The notes beneath the pieces are model-generated. The model was given only the letters and a program-made list of their open reading frames with translations. It searched no databases and had not been told where the DNA came from. A program made the translations under genes and the position numbers. Below, piece after piece: positions 1 through 12,796 of a stretch of 64,000 nucleotides of DNA (its first letter is position 1; each line of letters begins with the position of its first letter). This stretch comes from Cliona cf. orientalis (Eukaryota > Porifera > Demospongiae > Clionaida > Clionaidae): NCBI GenBank assembly GCA_963930775.1, contig OZ005697.1, positions 7,214,292 to 7,278,291 of the forward strand, in the 5' to 3' direction.

Positions 1-895
1 GCTTGACAATACAGCTTCATCCGCAAGTCTGTATGCCACTTCCCAGCCACCCTCCTCCGAAGGTGAGGTGCATGCAAAATCAGGGGAAAGTACTGTCATC
101 ACACACAATATTATTTTTATTTCCAGCATCTGGATCCTGTACATCCATTTCAGTTAGCTTTCTTTTCCCACTCAATCAACCAGTGCACAAACCACTTTGT
201 CTGGTAAGTTAAAACTGAAACATATCTACTTACTGAGATTAACCTTATGACCTGCCACCTACAGCCCCTTACCTTCCACACATTCTAGAGTACATCTCCA
301 TGGAGCTGCTAAAGACACAATATTGTGTAAGGATTTTCAGATTTTTGTCATGAAGACACACATATGCACAATGTACATGTACATGTACATGTACATGCAT
401 GTGCACTTGGATAGTGTCTATATTAACAGTCTTGTCCTAATCCATGCATCTTGTAGCGTCCACACATTCTGGTAGACCAGTCCACCACAGACCATTCTGG
501 TGAGTTAGAGTAACAAAACATCTAAGTGTTATCAGTAGCTACATGTAAATCACTCCTCCAAACATTATTTTAAGGAAGTCTTTAGAGGGTTTGGAGTACA
601 GGGCCGGTTTTTCCACTCCTGAGGTTGATTTTCCCCTCTATATGTAGAGAGTTGTAGCCTCATCACCAGGCCCATTGCCAGCTTTTCACTGAAAAGCGGG
701 AGCCAGTGCACAACATGTTGAAACGTTGGAAATGGGCCTGTTATGGGCAAGGCTAAGAGAATAGTACTAAATTACCGAACATCGTGTAAGAGTTTGTCGA
801 TTTTTGTGATGTACATGTAATATAGAGTACCAGCAATTGATAATCCTGTATGAATCCCTGCACAGCCTCCAACCCTCCCACACCATGTGTCCCAG
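1..895. other. No confirmed gene; possible upstream exons of the broken death-domain gene
   Basis: Short open stretches followed by GT donors lie at about 1-62, 126-206 and 457-501, and could be small exons of the gene whose last exons are at 896-1322. They are too short to recognise and their phases were not tied together. The stretch around 806-890 also matches the flank of the minus-strand copy near 26,690-26,740, so introns were duplicated along with the death-domain exons. Confidence 0.3.
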
Positions 896-1322
896 AGGAT
901 GTCGACTCCATGTCTACCGAAGAGATGAATGAAATGGGTAAGTATGCAGTGCTATGTAGCTCATAGTACAGGCCATGCTCACACATTCTGTTTACACACA
1001 TAGCCAAGCCCACCTCTGCTAATATGACCTTGATCATATGGAGGGATGAGAGAGGAGAGGAGAAGCAGTTCCGACTGAAGCAGTCCATCATGCACAGGTG
1101 GAGAGATGTTGGTGATTTGGTGGTTCCCAGGCAACTACTTGATGTATGGGCAAATGAAAAGGATGCCAAGGCTCGCTGCACTGCTGTTCTCTCTCACTGG
1201 CTAGACCACTCTCCCCGCCACTACCCTACCACCTCTGGGAGGGTCTCTACAAGCTCCTTGATCACAGTGAACTCGGTCAAGTGGCCACTGAACTCAAGCA
1301 AGCTGTGGACAATGCTGTCTAG
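896..1322 (+). pseudogene. Death-domain 3' module, copy 1 (frameshifted)
   Basis: Two exons, 896-937 and 1004-1322, match the last two exons of the intact Roc-COR/death-domain gene at 20984-21025 and 21084-21400. The first encodes the short acidic linker ending EEMNEM, the second the death domain. Splice signals are intact. The last exon is 319 nt against 317 nt in the intact copy. The extra 2 nt is a CT in CCACCTCTGGG near 1232, which shifts the frame ahead of the conserved YPxTW-type segment, so the final helices are read out of frame. Downstream bases still encode the familiar tail in the other frame. This is either a recent pseudogene or an assembly error in the 3' end of a gene whose body lies left of the window. 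Confidence 0.75.
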
Positions 1323-2744
1323 ATCGCATACTTCAAGGTATAGCTGTTCTCTCTATGTAGCTACCACTTTGTGTACTGATTTTTGTCAATTTATAATCGC
1401 GACATACATGCATACTGCAGATAAGACAAGAACTTTCTTTAACAATTTTCACTAGCCTTGTTCCCAGGCTACTCCCAGTTTTCAAAGTTACTCACAGAAA
1501 GCTGGGAGTGGCCTGGGGACATGGCTAATTTTCATGACCTTCTACCTTTGCATGTTACAAGTGCTTTAGTACCCTAAGCTTACTTAAGCCCCAAGTGCCT
1601 TGGGTCTTCTGTTGAGGTGGCTGGTCCACCCTACCTAGTGCTGCACTGCAGCCAGTTCAGCTGTTTGGCACTTGGCTACTTTTGAGAACGCCGCAGTGAA
1701 GGAGGAGAGAACGGGGGCTGGGATATATATATTATAGTGTGTGCAACGTGGCTAAGGGGTATGTGGATCTTTCAGCAATTATGCAGTAGCTATAATTATT
1801 ATTAAGGTGTATGTACACATGGGTATTGGACAATTTGTACTGTGAGTGTGAGTGTAGTGTAATGGGATTCCAGTACAAGCCACATGCACATGTCAGGAAA
1901 CCACAGTAGAGCTGATGCCACAACCACCACATTGCCATTATAGGGAATGTTTCCTCACCACCAGCACCATTACTATGCAGCTGTAGGGTGTATTTTCATA
2001 CCAGTGGCACTGTATGCATGACTAATGTGGAGCTTGTACAGCTGTTTTGAAGTGTGCATAATAATATAGCTCAACTATAAAAATTATGCATGTGTGTACA
2101 ACACTATACACTACTGGAGAGTGTGGTCTTAAAGTAGTCTTAAAATAGTCTGGATTGTGTCTCTGAAAAAGCATCTGACATAAAAAGTCTGAAAAGTTTC
2201 TCAATAGTATATGAAAATGGTATGAAATTGGTCTAAAAATTGGGCCCAATTTTGACTTAAAAGGGTATGAAAACAGACTGACGAAAAGTCTAAAAAGTTC
2301 ATGAGAAGGTACTGAAACTGGTCTTAAGTATTGACATGCACAAATACTAGAGGTATCTTAAAGCAATCTGATATTGGTCTAAAAAGATTATTAATTATTT
2401 GTGCCACATGAATGGAATGTGCAATTAATTACAAATTATTGTAAGAATAAAGAATAAAGAATAGCAGTTGGAATAAACAATAAGGATTAACATTAAAGTT
2501 AAGGATAAAACCACAAAATTAAACAAAGTATAAAATACTAAAGTCAGCACTATAATATAATATACATATACATGTACATTAAACTTAATCCTAAGAAAAT
2601 TCCTTACTAGAGTCTCATTATTTGTTTTCTCTCAAATTTCTTCTTTTCTTTATTTTTCAATTTTCCAATCTGTTAGCCAAAGATAGAATCCAATAAGTTC
2701 CACAGTAAATTTACAGAGGAAGTTGTATGAACATTCAATGTGTA
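1323..2744. other. Intergenic; no gene seen
   Basis: AT-rich sequence with no convincing coding exon. A stretch at about 2120-2390 is packed with GTCTTAAA / GTCTAAAA-type words and resembles, in reverse complement, the AAGAC-rich tract at 8820-9230. They may be two copies of one degenerate repeat. Confidence 0.5.
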
Positions 2745-2747
2745 GCT

Positions 2748-3001
2748 ACCTAGCCTCGTACCCAGGCCCGGAAGGAGGAGGAAAAAGGTATTGCACGCAC
2801 ATATGCTAACTACCCCAGGAAAACCTGGGATGCCACAAATGATTGTACACTTTTTGCCCTCCTCCTGCGGCCTAGAGTACGAGGCTGCACCGATATGACA
2901 TTGCCTTGTACCCTTGCCCATGGGAGAAGGGTGAAAAAGCATACAGTTGATTGCAGCAACCCAGGTTTTCTTGGGGTAGTTGGTACATATGCGTGCAATC
3001 A
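2748..3001. repeat. Two interlocked short inverted repeats (AGCCTCGTACCCAGGC family)
   Basis: A left arm at about 2752-2782 (tagcctcgtacccaggcc, then a GGAGGAGG tract) pairs with an arm at about 2860-2886 ending agtacgaggct. A second pair, about 2791-2834 and 2955-3000, shares ATTGCACGCACATATG-type ends and an ACCCCAGG/CCTGGGGT core. The first family recurs at 5210-5262, 5465-5512, 5832-5872, 21411-21476 and 26160-26205, so it is a dispersed miniature hairpin repeat. Confidence 0.6.
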
Positions 3002-3014
3002 TACATGTACATGT

Positions 3015-5207
3015 AGATATTATTGACTACGTAAACGGGATTGGAAACGCTCATGTGAGCAATAGAACGTACGTATCATAGAGTCGGTAGACTCTATAAG
3101 TAGGGATGGCCCGGATATGCCATATGTGTAATACATTACAAATACCCAAATATCTCAAAATAGGTAACTTTGTGAACTTTCAAAGTGTCATAATCAGAAT
3201 CTCCAGCAAATTGTGCATCTAGCGAGACCAAGATCATCCATCAATTCAATTGTATACGTCAGAACCAGATATTAAAAAAATAGCCATTTGTCAAGGTTTC
3301 TTTCTTCTTTCTTTCTTTCTTTTTCATTATCAGGGCTAACTCAAGACTGCCTTAACCTCTCATATTAGTTTGGGTATAAATCCACTCCATTTTGTAGCGC
3401 GCAGTGCAGTGCATGCTTTATCATGACAGTTACGTAATGGTGGGTGTGTACGGTATACACAGTAACGAGTGGGTGTGTCCGGTACGCCATTTTGTGATAA
3501 TAATGCGCATGCTCAGAATATGTTGCCATGGTGAAGTCATGTGACAGCGCCTGGCCCTAGGCGCCGGCGCTGCGCGGCCTAGGCGAGCTAGCTAGCTACG
3601 CGTACATCACTAGCGCTAGCGCGTGCAAAGGCGCACTGGATCGATCATGGATATGAAGGTTCAAGGCTCGAGGAGCGGTAAGGCGCTAGGCATAGGCGAG
3701 CTATATACTTGCTAGCGCTTGCAGCGCTAGTGCTACACAGGATCGATCATAGATATTAGTACCATCATACGAAGGTACAAGGCTCGAGCAGCGGTATTAA
3801 ACGTATAGATCATAAAAATATGCCGGGTAGCTAGCTGCTGCCAACAGTAAAACTTAGAACTTGGTTTTCTCCCTAAGCGGAAAAGTCTCATCACTACTTG
3901 GGCCGCCTAAAGCAGCCTTCTTTGTCATCCTATTCATCGTCACTGCCATTGAAATAAACGCAAGTTAATGAGGGGCGTGGCAAAGAATTTTGCGCACCTC
4001 CCATCTTCCACTTAATCAGAAGTTGTAAGCAAACCATGTAAGATGGCATTAATAAATTACACTAGTGCAATAAAAAAGAACAGAAACAAGTATAAAAACA
4101 ATTGAATAAAATTGAAGAATGAAGTAGGGATGGCAGGTGATCAAAAAGTACACAAACAAGAGATAATCGCATCTACTATACATCCCTACGCTTGCTTTTT
4201 GAGGGGTGCAAAAATATAGCCAGTAATAATGCGACTGAATCAAAACTGATAAACCCGAACCATCGTTACAACTAGGGAACAACCTGCACGAATGTCTCCC
4301 ACATACCGCACTCAACAAACATATCAACCATGATTAATAGGTGCACAATAGTCGAGAAAAGTAAGCATAGGGATGTATAGTAGATGCGATTATCTCTTGT
4401 TTGTGTACTTTTTGATCACCTGCCATCCCTACTTCATTCTTCAATTTTATTCAATTGTTTTTATACTTGTACATGTACGCACACTCCATGTTATAGTTTG
4501 CATTCTTGGATGGACCCGTTGCTATGACAATTTGAGCAAAAAATGGCCGAAAATGGCGACCGCAGTGCACTTATCGACTAATAGCAGTGAAGTAACAGTA
4601 GTTTCGAACTTGAACTAGGCTTATTCCAGTAAGGAGTCCCTACTCTAAATATAAACGTGGCTAGCAAAGTTGAATTTCCGAAGTCTCTCTGGTCTACGCT
4701 ACAGTCCCACAAAGTCCAAGAAGCAAAAAATGGCTGATCAAGAACAGTTGAAAACTGTTTATTTCAGTATATCGGTGCAGTGGCTTTGCCCTTGCCACCA
4801 TTTCGGGATGTGCTGTCTTATTTATGACAGTTTTAACACTGATTTGCTGTCTTCTGTGAGAAAGCAGGCCGTGAAAAGGGCCAAAATCGGCCATTCTTGC
4901 TTCTTGGACTTTGTGGGACTGTAGCGTAGAGCAGAGAGACTTCAGAAACTCAAACTTACTGGCCACGTTTACAGTAAGGACTCCTTCACTGAAATAAGCC
5001 TTGTTTAAGTTCAAAACTACTGTTTATTTCGCTGCTATTAGTTGATAAGTGCACTGCGGTTGCCATTTTCGGCCATTTTTTTGCTCAAATTGTCATAGCA
5101 ACAGGTCTATCCAAGAATGCAAACCATAACATGGAGTGCGTGTACACGTTCTATTGCTCACGTGAGTGGTTTCCAATCCCGTTTACGTAGTCTATAATAT
5201 CTATGGT
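3015..5207. mobile_element. Composite fold-back element (about 2.2 kb)
   Basis: The outer arms match as inverted repeats: about 3022-3080 (gactacgtaaacgggattgg) and 5140-5205 (ccaatcccgtttacgtagtc). Inside are further nested arms, 4490-4735 with 4840-5130 and 4075-4195 with 4365-4480. The arms carry no recognisable transposase, and open frames inside are arm translations read on both strands. A direct duplication of about 100 bp, each unit ending in a CAAGGCTCGAG-type segment, lies at 3590-3790. TGCAAT occurs on both outer flanks (near 2994 and 5208) and is a weak candidate target duplication. Confidence 0.65.
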
Positions 5208-6234
5208 GCAATAGGTACAAGGCCCTTTCTCCTCCCCTCAAAGGGCCTGGGTATATATGAGGTTAGTAGCTACCAGACCCTTCTCTTTCCCCATCCACTT
5301 AGATGATAATACAGTATGCAATTTACCTTCAGTTGGTATCACCTTCCTCATCAAATCATTGTCGTCACATCATAATTAGTGCCACTGCAATACATTTTCC
5401 CAGCAGACATTCCTTCATTCCCTACAAGATAAAAAAATTAATGTTATTAGTCAGAGAACCAACTTAGCCTTGTATCCAGATCCTTTGAGGAGGATAAGGA
5501 GAAAGGGCCTGGTACACACTGTACGTGCATGTGCAAAATTTACAGAGGATTTCCTAGTACAATTCGCTGTATATTATCACTACCATGCGGTCAGACACGT
5601 ACGAACAAGGTATACTAAGCATCAAAAGTCGGTGAAGTCTAGACATGTCCTTCTCGTAGCTACTTTATTGTTCATTTGTCGATATTGCTCACTTATGATA
5701 GGTAAATTGGTCATAACAGCCAAAAACACTGACAACAAATGATTTTTAGGCTTATTTCTTAGGTCAAGGACAAAACTACGAATTCCCAGCTTTGCTGGGA
5801 AAATAACGCATGCGCACACAGTACTTATGAATCAGACCCTTTCTCCTCCTCCTCCTCAAAGGGCCTGGGTGGTATTCCATCACAAGAATTAAAGCCAAGG
5901 AAAGCACACCGGGGAAAAGAGAGAGAGGGAGCAAGGGAGGGAGGGGGGCACTAATTAGAAAAACAGAGGACAAAGTATAACGAATTCGGAGCTGACTGAG
6001 GATTGTTAGCGTATTTACGTTACTTACTTACTTGTTGGCTTGTGACTGATGATGTCAACGTTGATTTCGGTCCAGAGCCTTCTTATCACCCAGCTAAATC
6101 AACCTCCTAGAAGCTGAGCAATGATCGACCGTCGACTGCGCTTTTTATCTGTATCGGCTGGACAGTTTAATGAAACTCTTGAGGCTTTCGACGCTTATTA
6201 GCGTCCATTTCTTCACAGCCTTCTTCAAACAGTC
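5208..6234. other. Intergenic with three copies of a short hairpin repeat
   Basis: No gene is seen. Copies of the CCCAGGCCCTTT...AAAGGGCCTGGGT hairpin family lie near 5218-5262, 5465-5512 and 5835-5872, each with a CTCCTCC-rich centre. The rest is unique AT-rich sequence. Confidence 0.5.
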
Positions 6235-6235
6235 C

Positions 6236-8734
6236 GTCATAATGCACCTATCAATGTCATGCCCCACCTACCCTAGTGCGGGCAAAGGGTCGGGATTTGT
6301 AGGGATTTAGGGGCAGTCTCTATTCAGTGGACTGGACCACTGGACTGGACTACTGGACTGGAATACTGGACTCGCCTTTGACCCCAAAAATAGCATACAA
6401 AAGGCTTCATTTAGCCCCCTATAGCTTGGTGGGGCGAGTGGGATTATAGAATAAGACGGCCTAATGGCCTTTGGTTGTGGCTTTATGACCAAATGGCTAA
6501 GCAAGCAATTTATCTCCATTTGAGGTGGGATAGCATGTCCCCAGGTCTCTTCCTGGGAATGATCTGACACTGAATGAATATTAAACTATCCGATCAATGA
6601 AAAGAAATTATAGCATAGACACACATGCACTCGTTGATCATGCTGGTGCAATTACAATTCTTCCGACATAAGTAGTCCCCATAACAACAGTACACGACAG
6701 TCAAGTCCAACTTAACGTCAGTAACATGTTTGTGTCTACATGATAGGGTAACTCTATTAAATTAGCTACATACTTGCGATTATCGTACAATAATAATTAA
6801 TATTACATGTAGCTATCACGACTGTACATCTTATTATCAATTTTGTGTCACTTTGAGTGTAGTGTCATAGCTACTATTAGTGTCATGTATTCAAAACGAT
6901 ACAAGTACAATGTATGTTTCTGACGTTAAGTTGGACTTGACTATCATGCACCTGAACTAGTCTGGGGTATATACCAGCCTGCGAAGGGGCTGGTACCCCA
7001 CAGTACACCTGGACAGGATACCGTTGTTATGGGGACTATTTATCTCGGAAGAATCTAGCTAATTGCACCAGCTCAGCATGATTAAATGAGCGCATGTGTA
7101 CCTATTCTTTTCATTGATCAGTTAATATTCATTCAGTGTCAGATCATTCCCAGCAAGAAACCTGTGGTCATGCTATCCCACTTCAAATGGAGATAAATTG
7201 CTTGCTTAGCCATTAATTTTGGCCATAAAGCCACAAGGCCAAAGGCCATTAGGCCGTCTTATTCTATAACCCCACTCGCCCCACCAAGCTATAGGGGGCT
7301 AATTGAAGTTTTTTTGTATGCTATTTTTGGGGTCAAAGGCGAGTCCAGTATTCCAGTCCAGTAGTCCAGTCCAGTGGTCCAGTCCACTGAATAGAGACTG
7401 CCGGATTTAGGTGGGGAATAGCTGCCCCACGGGGGTTATATACAATCGCTGGACTGGACTGGTGGACTGGACTAGTGGACTGGACTACTGGACTGATAGA
7501 TATTCATTTAAAACGCACATTTGGAGGCTCTATAATGAGGTGCAATGGAGGCAAATAGCTCCACCTGTAGAAACACTCGGACTGTCTTGGTTTATTGGCC
7601 CCGCCTATCAACCACGCCCACTATCGTGGTTCAAAGCACACTAGAGGCAAATGAGACTGAGTTCTTGTTGTATATTTATAGTGGCTTCAGCCTCAACTGA
7701 AACAGTTTATTTGCTGATACCAGTAGCTGTATGATATCTGTCTTCCAGCCTTGTCACCAGAGCTCCCTCCTCCCTCAACTTCGCGCAGTATGCCAGGCTG
7801 GGTGGCCCTGGCATAGACTTGAAACTTTGGGCAAGCCGTAGTACTTTCTTTGAGTAGCTATCCTGTCATACGTGTACGTGTAGTATGCCATAGTACATGC
7901 AACTTGCATGCATTGATAGATAATGTCAAGAGCGGTAATGTGACAGAGAATCTAGGTGTCATGATCCAAGACACTGACCCCTATCTGGTGTAGCCTAGGC
8001 TAGGCGGCTTAGATACAGATACACTGGACCCTAGTACGTAATTTCCTGAGTGATAGGTACTGGGCCAGGGGTATTTAGAAGACATTTTTATTGTGATAAT
8101 CTGAGCCTTATGCATGCATGCCATCTATGGTAGTACTGTAGTCCATACCCCTGAAAATAACATGGTAAAGGTCGTCATACTTATTGAATAGTCGGCACCC
8201 TAGCAGTATAGGCTAGAAGCTTCGAAGATCGTGTTACCCAGCATGCTAATCGACCACAGTGGTACTTTGGGTAACATTATGGAGCATCTCCGTGCACTTT
8301 AAATGAAAATCTAGCAGTCCAGTAGTCCAGTCCACTAGTCCAGTCCACCAGTCCAGTCCACCGATTGTATACAGCCCCCCAGGGGTGGGGAATTTACCTT
8401 AGTCTGGAAATCAGCACAGAACTACTAAAAATACCCTTACTAGGCTATATATAGTGTCACCATGACGTTAGTACTAGACCTCAAGTAGTAGTCTTGGTTG
8501 ACACTAATGTGGCTTAAGTGAGTGTTATGTAAACTTGTATGTCTAGCCGCATAGTGCACCTGCACAAGGACCTGCATATTCAGTAGTAGGTGGGGATTGG
8601 TGTGTCTTTTGATTACAGGAGCTTCCCCCAGGGGTGGGATAATTGATAAAAGTAGTGGTCAAATCCCCACCCTATCCCCACATATGCCCGCACTAGGGTA
8701 GGTGGGGCAACACATTGATAGGTGCATAATAGCT
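6236..8734. mobile_element. Nested fold-back region with GGACTGGAC minisatellite
   Basis: The outer arms are 6240-6285 (atgcacctatcaatg, then gccccacctaccctagtgcg) and 8685-8732 in reverse complement. A second long pair is 6300-6790 against 6890-7405, and a third is 7406-7500 against 8300-8392. Short tandem GGACTGGAC-type units (ggactggactactggactgg) occur at each inner junction: 6335-6372, 7340-7390, 7450-7497 and 8311-8362. No transposase frame is seen. It looks like one or more fold-back elements inserted into each other. Confidence 0.65.
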
Positions 8735-10235
8735 ACCCAACCGCTGTTCCATGTTCAAAACTTCCCTCCTCACGTGATACTGGCGCCGCGCCACGCACTA
8801 TAATAATAATTATTATCAAAAAGTCAGATATTTTTCAGATGCTTGCCATTCAGACTTCTTCAGATTGGCTAAGACTCTTTTAAGACTATATCTTAAATTA
8901 GCATTAATTTCTAACAATTTCAGGTCTTATTCAGATTGCTATGATTTTCTATCCTTTTTCAAATTCAAGCGTTTCAAGTTTCAGATTCTAAGACTCTTTT
9001 AAGACTACATCTTAAAATACCATTTTCAACTTCAGACTTTTTTCAGATTGCTAAGACTCTTTTAAGACTACATCTTAAAGTAACTCAAGACCATGCAGAA
9101 TTTTAAGACTCTTTCCAGAGTCCTAGTCGGAGACCTTCATACTCTTTTTAGACACTTTTCAGTGAGATCATTTTCACAGACACATTTTAAGACACACATA
9201 AGACATTATCAAGTTGCTTTTCAGATTATTCTAGTCCAGTAGTGATATCTGATATCCTGAGAGAACAAGAAGTTGAATGCATATACCAGTGTCAAGTCCT
9301 TCTATCTTTCTGTGAGGGGAACCCTACGTCAGCAAAGGTATAATACGTTATGCTAGTCATGTGAATTATGTCCTGTGTCATGCAACCAATTAGGTCACCC
9401 CAACACCATGCTTAAATACCTTAGTAATAATAATATTATTATTAACTAATGTGGTATCTCCTGAACATGATGAAAGTCATAAACTTAATTGAGTTGAGGA
9501 TTCAATCCGTAGATTTTGATCACTTTGCTTCCCAGCCCTTAATTCCTCATGCATGAGCTCGATGACTAGGGGTAGGTAAATTATGCTGGCATAATTTTGA
9601 GCATAATAGGTGTGTGTAAGCATTTGAGAATTATGCTAGCATTATAGGCATCAACTGGCATAATTTTGAGAATTTTAGGGCACACAATTGCAAGGACCTG
9701 TTAATTGACCTTTGTCACAACGTCTGGACTACTTATTATGGACTCGTAAGGGTTGATCAATCAGCTGGTACCAACTTTCGAATCCAAACACATGTAAAAT
9801 TGAAAAGGCTGCACTCTATGATAGTGTAACTGAGTCTCCTCATGTCTCATGCACATCGATTTTTGTTAACATTATAGTCAGTTCAACTTGAGCATATATG
9901 GGCAAATGTTTTGGGAATTATAGGTGCACTTCTGGAGCATTATTGGGGATTTTTTGAGTATTTGAGAATAGCATTATGAGCCAAAAAATTAGCATAATTT
10001 ACCTACCACTATCGATGACCTAGTGTAGCAATTCCTTAATATCATTTTTGTGGTCTTACATGTCAGATTCTACACTCTTTGTATCACATCACGTGATTAC
10101 TGACTGTTTATGCATGACAGATGAATAATTATTGAGATCAAGAAAGTAGAGTCTAGATTTAGTTACCCATCTAGCCTACACTAGTATAATATGATTCCAT
10201 TGGGACTTGATTATTGAGTGTCATTATCTGTCAGT
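8735..10235. other. Intergenic; AAGAC-rich degenerate repeat and AT-rich sequence
   Basis: 8820-9230 is dense in CAGATT and AAGACTCTTTTAAGACT words repeated irregularly (for example near 8870, 8990 and 9050). 9560-10000 has loosely repeated GCATAATTTT words. No coding exon is supported. Confidence 0.45.
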
Positions 10236-12796
10236 TCCAGCTGTTCCTAGCTGGGGTCCCTGGTCAGAGTGGTCTGGCTGCAGCCACACATGCGGTGGGG
10301 GAAACAGACTCAGACTCAGGAGCTGCTAATTGGATGGCGACTTCTGCGAGGGAAATAGCACAGATTATGAGGAGTGCAACACTCAGGAGAGATTGTCTCC
10401 CAGGCCTCCACTGCACTGGTCCTGTGAAGGAGGAGGAGCCATGCAACGTCAACATCACTTGTGGTACGCACAAATCTAAGACCATCACTGTGTTGAAATC
10501 ACCTACTAGCTTTTTTGGTTGTCAAAATTAATAGTACCACATTATTATTATAATAATTATTATTAATATTCACAATGTTAGATGACAGTAAATTGATCAC
10601 TGCACCACAATGTTATGCACAGGATAATGTTAAACATTATTATTCTATTGTGATCGATGATCTTTTCTTGTTGGTATAGAGGAGTGGTCTGGCTGCAGTA
10701 GGGAGTGTGGAGGTGGTGTGCAGTGGAGACTAGACTCCAGCAGAGAAATCATTAATAGAACCTGCAATGAACAGCATTGTCACAATGAAACTTGCCTTCA
10801 AGGTGGGCAAAATCACATTAACGATCAAGGCTTTCTTACACAGCAGTAGCTAATATAATAATAATATTATACATTTACTTCAAAATCATGGCTATCTGTT
10901 GATTTCAGGGTGTGAGGCACATTGGTTGCTACAGACTCTCTCACTCGAGATTAGAGAACTGAAGATGACTAGAGATCTCTCTGACAGCCCCACCAGTAGA
11001 ACAGAGCCGGTGAGAAAGTGGGGTGATGTACCATATAATCCATCACGAAATGTTCATTGTTCCATAAATATACGGTCTATAATAATAAATATTGCTCAAC
11101 AATTATTAGATTTGTTTAGTAAAAATTAATTTTGTAAAATTTGTGCTTCTCCAATAAACTTTCGAATCTTGAGTATTCCTTGTTCTCCAGTTCTCCACGT
11201 ACTCCACGTTTCTCTATGTTCCCCAGCACAATCCTTTTGCCGAATGCTCCAGACTAGTATATTCCTTGTTAGCTAGTTCTCTATGTGCTCTACGTTTTCC
11301 ACTGTTCTCCAGTACAACTTCACAAATGCAACCCAACTATTTACGTTCTCCAGTTCTCCATGTGCTTCATATTCTCCACTGTTTTCCAGCGAAAATTTCA
11401 AATGCAACCCAACTAGCTAGTATTCCATGTTCTCCTGTTCTCCATGTGCTCTATGTTCTCCAGCGTTAACCTCAAATGCAACCCAACTAGTTAGTATTTA
11501 CGTTCTCCAGTTCTCCATGTGCTTCATGTTCTCCACTTAGCTGTTCTCCAACGAAAATTTCAAATGCAACCCAATTATCTAGTATTCCATGTTCTCCTGT
11601 TCTCCATGTGCTCTATGTTCTCCACTGTTCTCCAGCGTTAACCTCAAATGCAGTCCAACTAGCTAGTATTCCATGTTCTCCAGTTCTCTATGTGCTCTAT
11701 GTTCTGCACTGTTCTCCTGGACCAGTGCTAACTAGCTATATACTTGGGTTGCATTTGAAGTTTGCACTAGAGAACACTAGAGAATTATAGAGAACTGCTA
11801 CTTGGGTTGCATTTGAGGTCAATGCTGGAGAACAGTGGAGAACATGGAATACTAGCTAGTTAGATTGCATTTGAGGTTAACGCTGGAGAATAGTGGAGAA
11901 CATAGAGCACATGGAGAACAGGAGAACATGGAATACTAGCTAGTTGGATTGCATTTGAGGTTAACACTGGAGAACAGTGGAGAACATAGAGCACATGGAG
12001 AACAGGAGAACATGGAATACTAGCTAGTTGGGTTGCATTTGAAATTTTCGCTGGAGAACAGTGGAGAACATGAAGCAAATGGAGAACTGGAGAACGTAAA
12101 ATACTAACTAGTTGGGTTGCATTTATGAAGTTGTACTGGAGAACAGTGGAAAACGTGGAGCACATAGAGAACTAGAGAACAAGGAATATACTAGTCTGGA
12201 GCATTCGGCAAAAGGATTGTGCTAGGGAACATAGAGAAACGTGGAGTACGTGGAGAACTGGAGAACAAGGAATACTCGAGATTCGAAAGTTTATTGGAGA
12301 AGCACAAATTTTACAAAACTAATTTTTACTAATAATTGTTGAGCAACATTTATTATTATAGACCGTATATTTATGGAACAATATTTCTATTTAAAAGAAC
12401 ATTTCGTGATGGATTATATGGTACATCACCCAGAAAGTGTGGCACAGCCTCGCTGGACCAAGGCAACACCTACTTCTCCCTTGGTGAGGGAATATGCTTC
12501 AGCGGCTCCAATCAAATATCAGATTACATCGGAGGAGGGGAGTCTCAGTCGTGCAGTGGTGGATGAGGCAACTATTAATTTTTGGAGGGCAGTTTGTGAT
12601 CAATGTCTATCACATAGACGATGCGATTGCTTTCCAAGACTCTTCCACTGCCTGTGTGGCTTGTGGTAAGGACTATTGCTCTGAGCCAGATCTGCAGTCA
12701 AACTGGAGACTAATGTGCTCAGTATCGAGCACTCACCACATACTACCAACTGTGTCTGTCATTTTATTTCTTGTCCTCTGTCTATTGTTATTGTGA
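10236..12796 (+). pseudogene. Thrombospondin type-1 repeat protein, broken
   Basis: Coding matches appear in three places. About 10236-10462 reads a first TSR (WGPWSEWSGCSHTCGGG) but meets an in-frame TAA right after the third cysteine at about 10328, and the later part is best read in another frame. Exon 10680-10802 reads a second TSR (EWSGCSRECGGG, with further Cys). Exon 10909-11020 continues in phase and is cut by the 1.4 kb element at 11021-12431. Reading resumes at 12440 in the same frame (CGTASLDQGNTYF), then meets a stop near 12564. A hydrophobic tail (ILPTVSVILFLVLCLLLL, stop at 12796) in another frame suggests a membrane or GPI-anchored end. TSRs are extracellular adhesion modules. 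With a stop, at least one frame change and an insertion, the gene is very probably dead in this haplotype. Unseen short introns could explain part of the frame changes. Confidence 0.65.
11021..12431. mobile_element. Near-palindromic fold-back transposon with 8-bp target duplication
   Basis: The 1411-bp unit is an inverted repeat centred near 11726, with ends GGGTGATGTACCATATAATC and its complement. Each arm starts with about 140 bp of unique sequence, followed by a minisatellite of GTTCTCCA-type words arranged in units of roughly 100 bp that also contain CAAATGCAACCCAA. It is flanked by a perfect direct repeat AGAAAGTG (11013-11020 and 12432-12439), which is the size of a hAT-type target duplication. 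Joining the two flanks restores an open frame across the insertion point. No transposase is encoded, so it would be mobilised in trans. Confidence 0.85.

Noticed and set aside
4049-5014. Several 80-106 codon frames on both strands
   Set aside because: They are arm translations of nested inverted repeats, with no codon pattern or domain.
11860-12165. 101-codon frame with repeated SPVLHVLYVLHCSP
   Set aside because: It is the translation of minisatellite units in the fold-back arm.
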